A stretch of 7,614 nt of DNA from UKL13-2 sp043756275 (lineage in GTDB: Bacteria; Pseudomonadota; Gammaproteobacteria; Burkholderiales; Usitatibacteraceae), in NCBI GenBank assembly GCA_043756275.1, contig JAYURJ010000277.1, forward strand, positions 1 to 7,614, in the 5' to 3' direction. The notes beneath the pieces were generated by a model. The model made no database searches. It was given only the letters and a program-made list of their open reading frames with translations, and had not been told where the DNA came from. Positions 1 through 7,320 of the stretch are shown piece after piece. Position 1 is the stretch's first letter. The number at the start of each line of letters is the position of its first letter. The position numbers were made by a program, and so were the translations under genes.

Positions 1-1073
1 GCCGCCATCCCTGGCAACCTGGAAGCTTCACCCCGCAACGCCGCAGCAACCGCTTCCCACACCGTGTCCACGCTGATATCAGACATCGGAATATCGCTCG
101 TCGCACTCAGTCCGGCCTGCGGATGATCAATCACATAAAGTGCTGGTGCCGCCAACGGTTTGTAGAGCGCACTCGGCAGCGACGGGTGATACAACACCAC
201 CATCGGCTTCTTCAATGCGCCGAACAAATGGGTGGGCCCCGTATCGATGCCGATGTAGAGATCGGTGCATGACATCATCGCCACCGTTTCACGCAGGCTG
301 AATTTACCCGCGTAGCTTCTCGCTCTGCCGGGTAGTGCGGCAGTCAGTTTGACGATGCGCTCCTGATCACTCGCAGCGCCATACAGAACGAAGCGCGCAT
401 CGGGTTTTTCAGTCGCGATGCGTTTGGCTAACGCGATGAAATTGTCTATCGGCCAATCGCGATAACTTTTGGTGGCAAAGCTCGCCACTTGCATGCCGAT
501 GAACGGCCCTGCCTTGATTGGAAAATCCACATGCAGCCGCTGCCGAGCAGCTGCGGCCTCAGTGTCGGTCACGCAGTAATCCAATTGATAGCCATCCGTC
601 GGAATGCCAACGGCTTGCGGCAACGACAGCGCCCATGCGACCGCATGAATTTTGTTGTCGGCAATGCGTTCAACGGCGGCAAAAAGCTTTGCGTTGATTC
701 GAGCATCGTGTTGACGATGCGCCACCACATTCCTCGATTTGCGCAGCGCATATCGCACCAGCGCCTCATCGTTGCGCCACACAAACGCCCAATCGTATTC
801 GGCACCGAGCAAAACATCGCGCCAGCCGCGCAGCAACGCCGTGCGTTTGTCGATGCCACCCGTTCGTTGAATGATCGGGATATTTTCCAACACTTGAACC
901 CGTTTTGGATGACCCAGTACCGTCAGTGTCGCGTTCGGGAAAAATTTAGCAATGGCGCGAATCGCGGGCGTGGCGAGCACGGTATCGCCGATGCGGGTGA
1001 CATTGATGATCAATACGCGCTTGGCATCGGCGGCCTGTTCGGCAGTAATCGTCCGGGTCGGCAGCGCACTCAT
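1..1073 (-). CDS. GT9-family glycosyltransferase, ADP-heptose:LPS heptosyltransferase-like (C-terminus cut by window edge)
   Basis: The minus-strand frame stays open from an ATG at 1073 to the left edge, 357 full codons. Family members transfer a heptose (or related sugar) from an ADP-sugar to the LPS inner core on the cytoplasmic side of the inner membrane. Visible GT9 hallmarks are an N-terminal RIGDTVLATPAIRAI segment (residues about 27-41) after a hydrophobic first strand (VLIINV), and the C-terminal GIDTGPTHLFGALKKP motif (about 275-290), the nucleotide-sugar-binding signature of the family. GT9 proteins are usually 330-370 residues, so probably only a few residues are missing. The start is chosen because its ATG overlaps the TGA of the upstream GT4 gene (ATGA, 4 bases), which suggests translational coupling. 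No Shine-Dalgarno is visible. It could be WaaC/WaaF/WaaQ-like or a paralogue using another sugar; sequence alone does not decide, so no symbol is given. Confidence 0.9.
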   Translation of the reverse strand, partial: MSALPTRTITAEQAADAKRVLIINVTRIGDTVLATPAIRAIAKFFPNATLTVLGHPKRVQVLENIPIIQRTGGIDKRTALLRGWRDVLLGAEYDWAFVWRNDEALVRYALRKSRNVVAHRQHDARINAKLFAAVERIADNKIHAVAWALSLPQAVGIPTDGYQLDYCVTDTEAAAARQRLHVDFPIKAGPFIGMQVASFATKSYRDWPIDNFIALAKRIATEKPDARFVLYGAASDQERIVKLTAALPGRARSYAGKFSLRETVAMMSCTDLYIGIDTGPTHLFGALKKPMVVLYHPSLPSALYKPLAAPALYVIDHPQAGLSATSDIPMSDISVDTVWEAVAAALRGEASRLPGMA

Positions 1074-2185
1074 GAGCGCGCATGCTGACGAAATACAGCT
1101 TCCATTTTGTCGAGCATCACATCAACGCCAAAATGTTCGCGCGCAAATGCGTGGCCTTCACGCCCCATTTGCCCCCGTCTGGCTTCGTTACCCATCAACA
1201 GCGCCAGCGCATCGGCAAGCGATTGCGGATTCCGCGTGGCGACCATGATCCCGGTGCGGCCATCCTGCACCGCTTCACTGATCGCACCGACCGAGGTACA
1301 CACAACAGGCAACCCGCAAGCCATCGCCTGCATGATGCCTTGCGGTACGCCCTCATTGCCGTAGGAAGGCAGCGTAAAAATATCGAACGCCGATAACCAT
1401 TCGGGCACATTGTCCTGATTGCCAACAAGCTTCACCACATCATCGAGTTGCCTCGCCGTCGTCTTTTGCACCAGCCGCGCGTGTTCCGGCCCACCGCCAA
1501 CAATGACCAGCCGCCAATCAGAAAACGTGGGAAATTGCGCGCGCAGCAGCACCATCGCATCGAGCAAATCCTCATGGCCCTTCCAATCGCGCAGCGTGGC
1601 AACGATGCCGATGGTTGGCCGATTGTCGAGGCCCAGCTTGGCGCGCATCGACAGTTTGTCCAGCGGCCGAAAAGTATCGAGCGCAATGCCGGTGCGTACC
1701 GACGTCATGCGATCAAGCGCGAAGCTATTGTTACGATGCAACTGTTGCCGCAACGCTTCACCCGTCGTCACGATATGCGCTGTCGCATTTTCGTAGAGCC
1801 AGCGCGTGGAAAAATGATTATTGATCGGCGTCGAAACGTGACGCGTGCGTACCAGTGCGGGCATGCCGTGCAGCGTCGCGCAGGCCACTGCCGAGAGCCA
1901 GCTATCGGTCGAGCTGTGGGTGTTGATGATGTCGTATTCGCGACCGTGCTGTTTCAGCCAATTACGTAAGGCGAACAATGGGCCAAGCCGCTTCTTTGAA
2001 ATATCCACGGCCTCAACCGGGATGCCCAATCGTTTTGCCGCCGGAAATATCTCCGCTTCTGCTGGTGTCAGCAACATCACACGATGTCCGCGATCCAGCA
2101 TGCCGCGCGCTTCCGTCAGGATACGAATTTCCTGGCCGCCCCAGCCTAGCGAGGATTCGGTGTGCAGGATGGAGAGGGGGTTCAT
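1070..2185 (-). CDS. GT4-family glycosyltransferase (GT-B fold), LPS/polysaccharide biosynthesis
   Basis: A 371-residue retaining glycosyltransferase of family GT4, expected to act at the cytoplasmic face of the inner membrane with a nucleotide-sugar donor. The N-terminal acceptor half begins SILHTESSLGWGGQEIRIL (residues 5-23), with the glycine-rich loop typical of the family. The C-terminal donor half holds GIVATLRDWKGHEDLL (about 193-208), LVIVGGGPE (226-234) and the signature EGVPQGIMQAMACGLPVV (278-295). In this signature the second acid of the usual E-x7-E is a glutamine (E278, Q286). The frame is open 52 codons further upstream, but homology-like sequence begins only at the ATG at 2185, so that start is preferred; it has no clear Shine-Dalgarno. 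The gene is first in a leftward pair and its stop overlaps the next start by 4 bases. The sugar and acceptor cannot be assigned. Confidence 0.92.
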   Translation of the reverse strand: MNPLSILHTESSLGWGGQEIRILTEARGMLDRGHRVMLLTPAEAEIFPAAKRLGIPVEAVDISKKRLGPLFALRNWLKQHGREYDIINTHSSTDSWLSAVACATLHGMPALVRTRHVSTPINNHFSTRWLYENATAHIVTTGEALRQQLHRNNSFALDRMTSVRTGIALDTFRPLDKLSMRAKLGLDNRPTIGIVATLRDWKGHEDLLDAMVLLRAQFPTFSDWRLVIVGGGPEHARLVQKTTARQLDDVVKLVGNQDNVPEWLSAFDIFTLPSYGNEGVPQGIMQAMACGLPVVCTSVGAISEAVQDGRTGIMVATRNPQSLADALALLMGNEARRGQMGREGHAFAREHFGVDVMLDKMEAVFRQHARS

Positions 2186-2290
2186 TGGTGAATAAATTGT
2201 TGGGGCATTGGAGCGTCGTGCTGGCGGGTTGAATGTGACAACTGAAACAGCGCTAATCCAATCGAGCGCTGGTAACGCTTTGACATCGGG

Positions 2291-2318
2291 ATTGTATCGC
2301 TCAGATTGCAGAAACCAA
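2291..2318 (-). promoter_or_regulatory. Candidate sigma-70 promoter for the leftward GT4-GT9 pair
   Basis: Read on the minus strand, TTGGTT (2318-2313) is followed after 16 bases by TACAAT (2296-2291). The -10 matches the consensus at five of six positions and the -35 at three of six. Transcription would begin about 100 bases before the GT4 start at 2185. This is inferred from position and consensus only. Confidence 0.35.
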
Positions 2319-2332
2319 CAATAACAATCAAA

Positions 2333-2397
2333 GAACGCCATTCAGCGAGCTTTTTCAGGTATTTGTTGCCTACAGACCGCGTCAATGCTGGTGATTA
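2333..2397 (+). repeat. Dispersed intergenic repeat, left copy
   Basis: This stretch aligns without gaps to 7321-7385 in the same orientation, with 46 of 65 bases identical. The longest shared runs are gaacgccatt at the left end, accgcg in the middle and caatgct near the right end. It lies in the divergent intergenic region about 110 bases before the WaaG-like gene. The inverted repeat present in the right copy is not preserved here, so this copy looks the more decayed or belongs to another subtype. Confidence 0.7.
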
Positions 2398-2459
2398 TCT
2401 AATTTATGCTGGTATCAAGCTGGCTGCATCGCTCACCAAAGTGCAGACCGCAATAATTC

Positions 2460-2468
2460 TGCTATCTT
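2460..2468 (+). promoter_or_regulatory. Candidate extended -10 promoter element for the rightward gene block
   Basis: TG-C-TATCTT is an extended -10 match (TGn followed by TATCTT, four of six to TATAAT). It lies about 41 bases before the ATG at 2510. No convincing -35 hexamer occurs 15-19 bases upstream, which an extended -10 may not need. The call is weak and positional. Confidence 0.3.
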
Positions 2469-2509
2469 CGCCAAATGCATCCTTCACCCGTAAACACCGC
2501 ACCACACGC

Positions 2510-3625
2510 ATGAAACTCGCCCTCATCCGCGCCAAGTACGATCCCTTCGGCGGGGCCGAGCGATTCCTGAACAGCGCGGCCGAAGCGCTGGTTGCGCAGG
2601 GTGCTTCGCCGACCATCATCACCAGAGCCTGGCCACAAAGTGCCAGTGCGGCCATCGCACACAAAATCGTCAACCCGCGCTACTACACGTCCGCTGGTCG
2701 TGATCGTGGCTTTGCGCGTGCGGCGTGTGAACTGCTGCAAACGGAAAAGTTTGATCTGGTGCAGTCGTATGAGCGTATCAATTGCTGCGATGTTTTTCAC
2801 GCGGTGGATGGCGTGCACGCCGAGTGGCTCACGCAACGCCGGCGCGTGCAAAGCCCGCTCAAGCAATTCGGTGTGCGCATCAATCCGCATCATCGCTACG
2901 TGCTGGAAGTAGAGCGGCAGATGTACCACTCACCCAGGCTCATGGCGGTGATCTGCATCTCACAAATGGTGAAGCAGGATGTGCTCAGGCATTACGACAT
3001 CGCGCCAGAAAAGCTGCACGTCATTTACGGCAGCATCGATACCGAATCGTTTCATCCGCGTTTGCGCGATGAGCATCGGCATGCCTTGAGGAAGCAACTG
3101 CGCATTCCGCAGAATGCCCCTATCGCGATCTATGTCGGTTCAGGTTTTGAGCGGAAGGGGGTGCTGGGTTTTCTCTTGTCGGTCGCGAAGGTCGATGGCA
3201 TGGGCGCGATTGTGGTCGGTCGCGATAAAAACATGTTCCAGTATCAGGCGTTTGCGGACTCGATTGGCATGACTGATCGGGTGATCTTCACGGGCGGCAT
3301 CAATGATGTGCGGCCTTACTACGCGGCCAGTGATGTATTCGTGATGCCCACGCTGTATGAGCCTTTCGGTCTGGTGTTCGGTGAGGCGATGGCCTGTGGC
3401 TTACCGGTGGTGGCGAGCACGCAATCGGGTGCGGCCGACTGGATTACACACGGCGTTGATGGCTTTGTGGTGGATGCGCTCGATACGCTGGCAATTGAGC
3501 AATCCATTAAAGCGGCGCTGGCCGATCCTGATATGGGCGCGCGGGCGCGGGCGAAGGTGCTGCCTTATACGCAGGCGGCGACGAGTGCTCAATATGCGGC
3601 GCTTTATCGGCAGCTGTTGGGGTAA
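2510..3625 (+). CDS. WaaG-like GT4 glycosyltransferase (LPS core glucosyltransferase-like)
   Basis: A 371-residue GT4 enzyme, likely adding a hexose from a UDP-sugar to the LPS core at the inner face of the inner membrane. The N-terminus, MKLALIRAKYDPFGGAERFL (1-20), has the FGG-xxR loop seen in WaaG (RfaG). Further WaaG-like blocks are a conserved ERQMYHSPRLMAVICIS region (135-151), VGSGFERKGV (209-218) with the R215-K216 pair expected to hold the donor phosphates, VVGRDK (235-240), and the E-x7-E motif EPFGLVFGE (E284 and E292) followed by AMACGLPVV. The ATG at 2510 is chosen because the family N-terminus begins there; the frame is open to 2306 but that extension looks non-coding. No Shine-Dalgarno is seen. 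It heads a rightward block with UDP-xylose synthase, msbA and a GT2 gene. The glucosyl specificity is inferred from family resemblance and is not certain. Confidence 0.93.
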   Translation: MKLALIRAKYDPFGGAERFLNSAAEALVAQGASPTIITRAWPQSASAAIAHKIVNPRYYTSAGRDRGFARAACELLQTEKFDLVQSYERINCCDVFHAVDGVHAEWLTQRRRVQSPLKQFGVRINPHHRYVLEVERQMYHSPRLMAVICISQMVKQDVLRHYDIAPEKLHVIYGSIDTESFHPRLRDEHRHALRKQLRIPQNAPIAIYVGSGFERKGVLGFLLSVAKVDGMGAIVVGRDKNMFQYQAFADSIGMTDRVIFTGGINDVRPYYAASDVFVMPTLYEPFGLVFGEAMACGLPVVASTQSGAADWITHGVDGFVVDALDTLAIEQSIKAALADPDMGARARAKVLPYTQAATSAQYAALYRQLLG

Positions 3626-3705
3626 CTTCGCGCGGCAAGCGTGATGTTTGGTGGGGAACTGTAAAATACCCACAGGCAAAAATCGCAACAATCGAAAGCT
3701 GGACC

Positions 3706-4638
3706 ATGGATAAAGTATTGGTAACGGGTGGCGCAGGGTTTCTGGGCTCGCATTTGTGTGACCGCCTGATCGCGGGCGGTGCGGATGTGTTGTGTGTCGA
3801 TAATTTCTTCACCGGCAGCAAGGCCAACATCGCGCATCTGCAAAACAACCCGTACTTCGAATTGATGCGCCACGACATAACGTTCCCGCTGTATATCGAG
3901 GTGAATGCGATTTACAACCTCGCCTGCCCCGCCAGCCCGATCCACTATCAGCACGACCCGGTGCAAACCACCAAGACCAGCGTGCACGGCGCGATCAATA
4001 TGCTGGGGCTTGCCAAACGCACGCGCGCGACGATTTTGCAGGCATCGACTTCCGAAGTTTATGGCGACCCCGAAATCCATCCGCAAACCGAGGATTACTG
4101 GGGACGCGTGAACCCGATTGGGCCGCGCAGTTGTTACGACGAAGGCAAGCGCTGCGCCGAGACGTTGTTCTTTGATTACCACCGCCAACATCAGCTCGCC
4201 ATCAAAGTCGTGCGCATTTTTAATACCTACGGCCCGCGCATGCATCCAAACGATGGCCGCGTAGTCAGCAACTTTATCGTCCAGGCTTTGCGTGGTGAAG
4301 ACATCACCGTCTACGGCAGCGGCGAGCAGACGCGCAGCTTTTGTTATGTCGATGATCTGATCGAAGCAATGTTGCGGATGATGCAATCGCCGACGAACAT
4401 TACCGGGCCGATAAATATCGGCAATCCTGTTGAAGTAACGATGCTGGAGCTTGCCGAGCGCATTATTTCCCTCACCGCATCGACATCGAAACTTTGTTTC
4501 AAACCTTTGCCGCAGGACGACCCCAAGCAGCGCCAGCCCGATATCTCGTTTGCCAGGAGCGCATTGAAATGGGAGCCGAAGGTGTCGCTCGAAGATGGAC
4601 TGAAGGCGACCATCGATTATTTCCGTCGCACGCTTTGA
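3706..4638 (+). CDS. UDP-glucuronate decarboxylase (UDP-xylose synthase), extended SDR family
   Basis: A 310-residue NAD-dependent enzyme expected to convert UDP-glucuronate to UDP-xylose through a UDP-4-keto-pentose intermediate, in the cytoplasm. It has the Rossmann motif GGAGFLG (8-14), an acidic VDN (31-33) for the adenosine ribose, the catalytic TSE (115-117), and Y144/K148 in YDEGK. The blocks SEVYGDPEIHPQTEDYWG (116-133) and VNPIGPRSCYDEGKR (135-149), then RIFNTYGPRMHPNDGRVVSN (170-189), are hallmarks of UXS rather than of dTDP-glucose 4,6-dehydratase. Length fits the soluble bacterial enzymes. It starts 80 bases after the WaaG-like gene, with a TAAAAT at 3662-3667 that could be an internal -10 but lacks a -35. 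A weak purine stretch (gaaagctgg) precedes the ATG. Its place among LPS genes suggests it feeds a pentose donor to a neighbouring transferase. The ugd gene for its substrate is not in the window. Confidence 0.93.
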   Translation: MDKVLVTGGAGFLGSHLCDRLIAGGADVLCVDNFFTGSKANIAHLQNNPYFELMRHDITFPLYIEVNAIYNLACPASPIHYQHDPVQTTKTSVHGAINMLGLAKRTRATILQASTSEVYGDPEIHPQTEDYWGRVNPIGPRSCYDEGKRCAETLFFDYHRQHQLAIKVVRIFNTYGPRMHPNDGRVVSNFIVQALRGEDITVYGSGEQTRSFCYVDDLIEAMLRMMQSPTNITGPINIGNPVEVTMLELAERIISLTASTSKLCFKPLPQDDPKQRQPDISFARSALKWEPKVSLEDGLKATIDYFRRTL

Positions 4639-4674
4639 GCGTCGGCCACCTGTTCGTCATGTTGAATTTCCGCC

Positions 4675-6414
4675 ATGGCCGCTGACGACAAAAATCTCTA
4701 CCGTCGTCTGCTCGGCTATGTAAAGCCTTATCGGCTCGCGTTTGCGGGCAGCGTGTTAGCCATGGCCATTGGCGGCGCGGCGGAAGGTTCGTTTGCGTGG
4801 TTCCTTAAAAACATGCTGAGCACTTTGTTTGTCGAGGGCAACGAAAAATATGCAATCTGGGCCGCACTCGGCATTGTGTTGATATTTTTTATCAGCGGCT
4901 TGTCGCACTTTACGTCTGGTTACGGCATGCAGTGGGTGGGCAACAAGGTCATCCTCGATTTCCGCAATCAAATGTTTCAACGTCTGATCCGTCTGCCGAT
5001 CCCGTTTTTTCATCAGGCCACGACCGGTACCCTGATGTCGAAAATTTCCAACGACGTGTATGGCGTGCAACTGGCCGCGACCACGGCACTCAATAGCATG
5101 GTGCGCGGCGGCGTGACGCTGGTGGTGTTGCTGGTGACGATGTTTATCATCAACTGGAAACTCACCCTCATCATTTTTGCGACGGTACCGATTCTGGGTT
5201 TCATCATCAATATCTTCGGCAAACGTATTCGCGATATCGGTCGCGATGGCTTGTCTTCGTGGGGTGCGCTCAACGATGTGCTGGAGGAATCGATTCGCAG
5301 TCAGAAGGTCATCAAGATTTTTGACGGCGCCGCGTACGAAACCAAGCGTTTCGACAATGTCGCCAACCGCATCCGTCGCAACGCCATGCGCCACGCCATC
5401 GCCGCGGCTGCGTCCACACCGTTTACGCATTTGATCGTCTCAATCGCCATCGCGCTCATCGTCTATCTTGCGGCGAGTCCGCAATACGGCACCGGCATGG
5501 AGGTCTCGGAGTTTGTGGCCTATATCATCGCCGCCGCCGGTCTGGTGCCGCAGATCAAGGGGCTCTCCAGCGTGAACGAACAAGTGCAACGTGGCTTGGC
5601 GGCAGCCGAAAGCGTGTTCGGTTTGATCGACGCAGCGGCTGAGCAGGATCATGGCAGTATTGAATTGACGCGCGCGGACGGACACCTACGCTTTGAAGCC
5701 GTGAGCCTGCAATACGCCAATCAGTCCAGCCCCGCGCTGATTGAAGTGTCGCTCGACATTCAACCCGGCGAAACAATTGCGCTGGTGGGTGCATCAGGCG
5801 GCGGCAAGACCAGCCTTGTGAATCTCGTCCCGCGTTTCTTTTTGCCGACTGCCGGCCGCATCACGCTCGATGGCCACGCGCTCGACGACATCAAGCTCAC
5901 CAACCTGCGGCAACAGATTGCGTTGGTCAGTCAGGATGTTGTCTTGTTCAACGATACCGTGTCGGCAAATATCGCCTACGGCAAGCAGGGCACATCAACG
6001 CCCGCCGAAATCGAGGATGCGGCAATGGCGGCGCATTGCCTTGATTTTATTCGCGCGCTGCCAAATGGGTTTGACACCGTCATCGGTGAAAATGGCGCCC
6101 TGCTTTCGGGCGGGCAGCGGCAACGCCTCGCCATTGCGCGGGCATTGATCAAGAACGCGCCGATTCTGCTGCTCGATGAGGCGACATCCGCCCTCGACAG
6201 TGAATCCGAGCGTCAGGTGCAGGCCGCATTGCAAACCCTGATGCGCGGGCGCACCACCATCGTAGTTGCGCACCGGCTCTCGACGATTGAAAACGCGGAT
6301 CGCATTGTGGTGATGGGGCACGGCAAAGTACTCGAGATCGGCTCGCATGCAGAGCTCTCCACCAAAGGCGGTGTCTACGCCAGCCTGCATCGCCTGCAAT
6401 TCGAAAATGTCTGA
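4675..6414 (+). CDS. msbA: MsbA-type lipid A/LPS core flippase, ABC exporter half-transporter
   Basis: A 579-residue ABC exporter with the usual MsbA length and order: transmembrane domain (about 1-310), then ATPase domain (about 335-579). As a homodimer MsbA flips core-lipid A across the inner membrane using ATP. Hydrophobic segments fall near 22-46, 60-80, 140-160, 162-182, 248-267 and 278-296, matching six helices. The nucleotide-binding domain shows Walker A GASGGGKT (372-379), Q-loop Q420 in ALVSQDVVLF, ABC signature LSGGQ (477-481), Walker B ILLLDE (497-502), D-loop SALD (505-508) and H-loop H533. All catalytic residues are present. It begins 36 bases after the decarboxylase stop, with no visible Shine-Dalgarno, and its last bases overlap the GT2 start. 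Location among core glycosyltransferases supports LPS export over multidrug export, though related exporters share these motifs. Confidence 0.93.
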   Translation: MAADDKNLYRRLLGYVKPYRLAFAGSVLAMAIGGAAEGSFAWFLKNMLSTLFVEGNEKYAIWAALGIVLIFFISGLSHFTSGYGMQWVGNKVILDFRNQMFQRLIRLPIPFFHQATTGTLMSKISNDVYGVQLAATTALNSMVRGGVTLVVLLVTMFIINWKLTLIIFATVPILGFIINIFGKRIRDIGRDGLSSWGALNDVLEESIRSQKVIKIFDGAAYETKRFDNVANRIRRNAMRHAIAAAASTPFTHLIVSIAIALIVYLAASPQYGTGMEVSEFVAYIIAAAGLVPQIKGLSSVNEQVQRGLAAAESVFGLIDAAAEQDHGSIELTRADGHLRFEAVSLQYANQSSPALIEVSLDIQPGETIALVGASGGGKTSLVNLVPRFFLPTAGRITLDGHALDDIKLTNLRQQIALVSQDVVLFNDTVSANIAYGKQGTSTPAEIEDAAMAAHCLDFIRALPNGFDTVIGENGALLSGGQRQRLAIARALIKNAPILLLDEATSALDSESERQVQAALQTLMRGRTTIVVAHRLSTIENADRIVVMGHGKVLEIGSHAELSTKGGVYASLHRLQFENV

Positions 6415-7294
6415 CACGTCTGGCGTGTCGCCGTCGTTACCATCATCGTCCGGCGGACCGCCATCGTTATCGATTTCCATCGTTGTCTACTTTCCCGATG
6501 CGTTGTGGCTGACGACGACATTGGAAACACTGGTCGCCGCACTCGCGAATGCACGACATGCGGGTGCGATGCGACGTGCAAAAATTTGTCTGGTCGATAA
6601 CGGTGTAGCCGCCAACGCCACAGACACAACCAACACATCGCCATACAGCGCGCGGCTTGAAGCCTTGTGCAAAGAATTCGGCTGGATCGACGTCATCAGC
6701 GTCGCCGGGCAAGGCAACATTGGCTATGGCCGCGCAAATAATCTCGCCATCGCCCGCTGTGCAGAATCAGATTTTCACCTCGTGCTGAACCCTGATGTGA
6801 AACTGGCCGAGAACGCGATCACCAATGCGCTGCGTTATTTTCAAGAACACATTGCATGCGCCATAGTTTCACCGGTGGCAACTGCGCCCGACGGACAGCC
6901 GCTCTATTTGGTTAAACGCTTCCCGGATTTGCGCACGTTGGCGTTACGCGGTTTTGCGCCGGATTGGCTCCAACAACGCTTTCGCGCCCGGCTCGACGCG
7001 TATGAACACAGAGAAACGCCTTACGACGCACCGTTGAACAACGTGGAAATTGTCAGCGGCTGCTTCATGATGATGCGCAAATCCGCGTTACTGCGCGCCG
7101 AAGGATTTGATGCGGCGTTTTTCTTGTACTTCGAGGATTTTGATCTCAGCTACCGCATCGCTAAATTTGCCAGCATCGCGCGCGTGCCGACAGTGCGGAT
7201 TGTGCACGCGGGCGGGAGCGCGGCGGCGAAGGGCTGGCGGCATGTGTGGTTGTTCATGCGCTCGGCGCTGCGGTTTCATTGGACGCATGGCTGA
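6407..7294 (+). CDS. GT2-family glycosyltransferase (rhamnosyltransferase WbbL-like)
   Basis: A 295-residue inverting transferase of the GT-A fold, expected to add a sugar to an LPS or O-antigen precursor in the cytoplasm. It has the first strand SISIVVYFPD (22-31), KICLVDNGV (59-67), the conserved GNIGYGRANNLAI (103-115), LVLNPDV (125-131) in the place of the metal-binding DxD, and SGCFMMMRK (217-225) followed by FFLYFEDFDLSYR (238-250), where E243-D244 is the likely catalytic acid pair. These blocks recur in WbbL-type rhamnosyltransferases. The ATG at 6407 overlaps the msbA stop by 8 bases, pointing to translational coupling; an in-frame ATG at 6347 lies wholly inside msbA and is less likely. 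Residues 8-20 form a Ser/Pro/Gly-rich stretch before the fold begins, unusual for the family. The sugar donor is not predictable from this sequence; rhamnose or xylose are possible. Confidence 0.88.
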   Translation: MSDTSGVSPSLPSSSGGPPSLSISIVVYFPDALWLTTTLETLVAALANARHAGAMRRAKICLVDNGVAANATDTTNTSPYSARLEALCKEFGWIDVISVAGQGNIGYGRANNLAIARCAESDFHLVLNPDVKLAENAITNALRYFQEHIACAIVSPVATAPDGQPLYLVKRFPDLRTLALRGFAPDWLQQRFRARLDAYEHRETPYDAPLNNVEIVSGCFMMMRKSALLRAEGFDAAFFLYFEDFDLSYRIAKFASIARVPTVRIVHAGGSAAAKGWRHVWLFMRSALRFHWTHG

Positions 7295-7320
7295 GCCCTT
7301 CGTCCACACTAAATAACGTA

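Larger units (their letters stand above)
2186..2509. other. Divergent intergenic control region between two glycosyltransferase genes
   Basis: This 324-bp stretch separates the leftward GT4-GT9 pair from the rightward four-gene block, so it should hold promoters for both. Both flanking frames stay open into it (156 and 204 bases), but the extra peptides resemble no glycosyltransferase N-terminus, and I treat the stretch as non-coding. It contains a candidate minus-strand promoter (2291-2318), a candidate plus-strand extended -10 (2460-2468), a plus-strand TTGACA at 2280-2285 without a good -10, and one copy of a diverged repeat (2333-2397). I see no RNA gene. Confidence 0.7.

Noticed and set aside
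489..1088. Long plus-strand frame of 199 codons
   Set aside because: It is antisense to the GT9 gene, whose minus-strand frame is open throughout and carries family motifs; the plus-strand peptide is rich in R, H and Q as expected of a shadow frame.
2280..2308. Plus-strand TTGACA at 2280-2285 as a promoter -35
   Set aside because: The best -10 at 15-18 bases spacing matches only about half the consensus, so the perfect -35 is probably fortuitous.
2186..2341. A 52-codon N-terminal extension of the leftward GT4 (ATG at 2341)
   Set aside because: The extension has no glycosyltransferase-like sequence, overlaps the repeat edge and candidate promoter, and the family N-terminus begins at the ATG at 2185.
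2306..2509. A 68-codon N-terminal extension of the WaaG-like gene (ATG at 2306)
   Set aside because: It runs through the dispersed repeat and candidate promoter and resembles no protein I know; the FGG loop characteristic of the family lies right after the ATG at 2510.
3662..3667. TAAAAT as an internal promoter for the decarboxylase
   Set aside because: The hexamer is good but no -35-like sequence lies 15-19 bases upstream; mentioned only in the gene entry.
3604..4386. Long minus-strand frame of 260 codons
   Set aside because: It is antisense to the UDP-xylose synthase gene, which has unambiguous catalytic motifs.
4756..5430. Minus-strand frame of 224 codons inside msbA
   Set aside because: It is antisense to a fully intact ABC exporter, and its composition (many H, R, D, Q) is that of a shadow frame.
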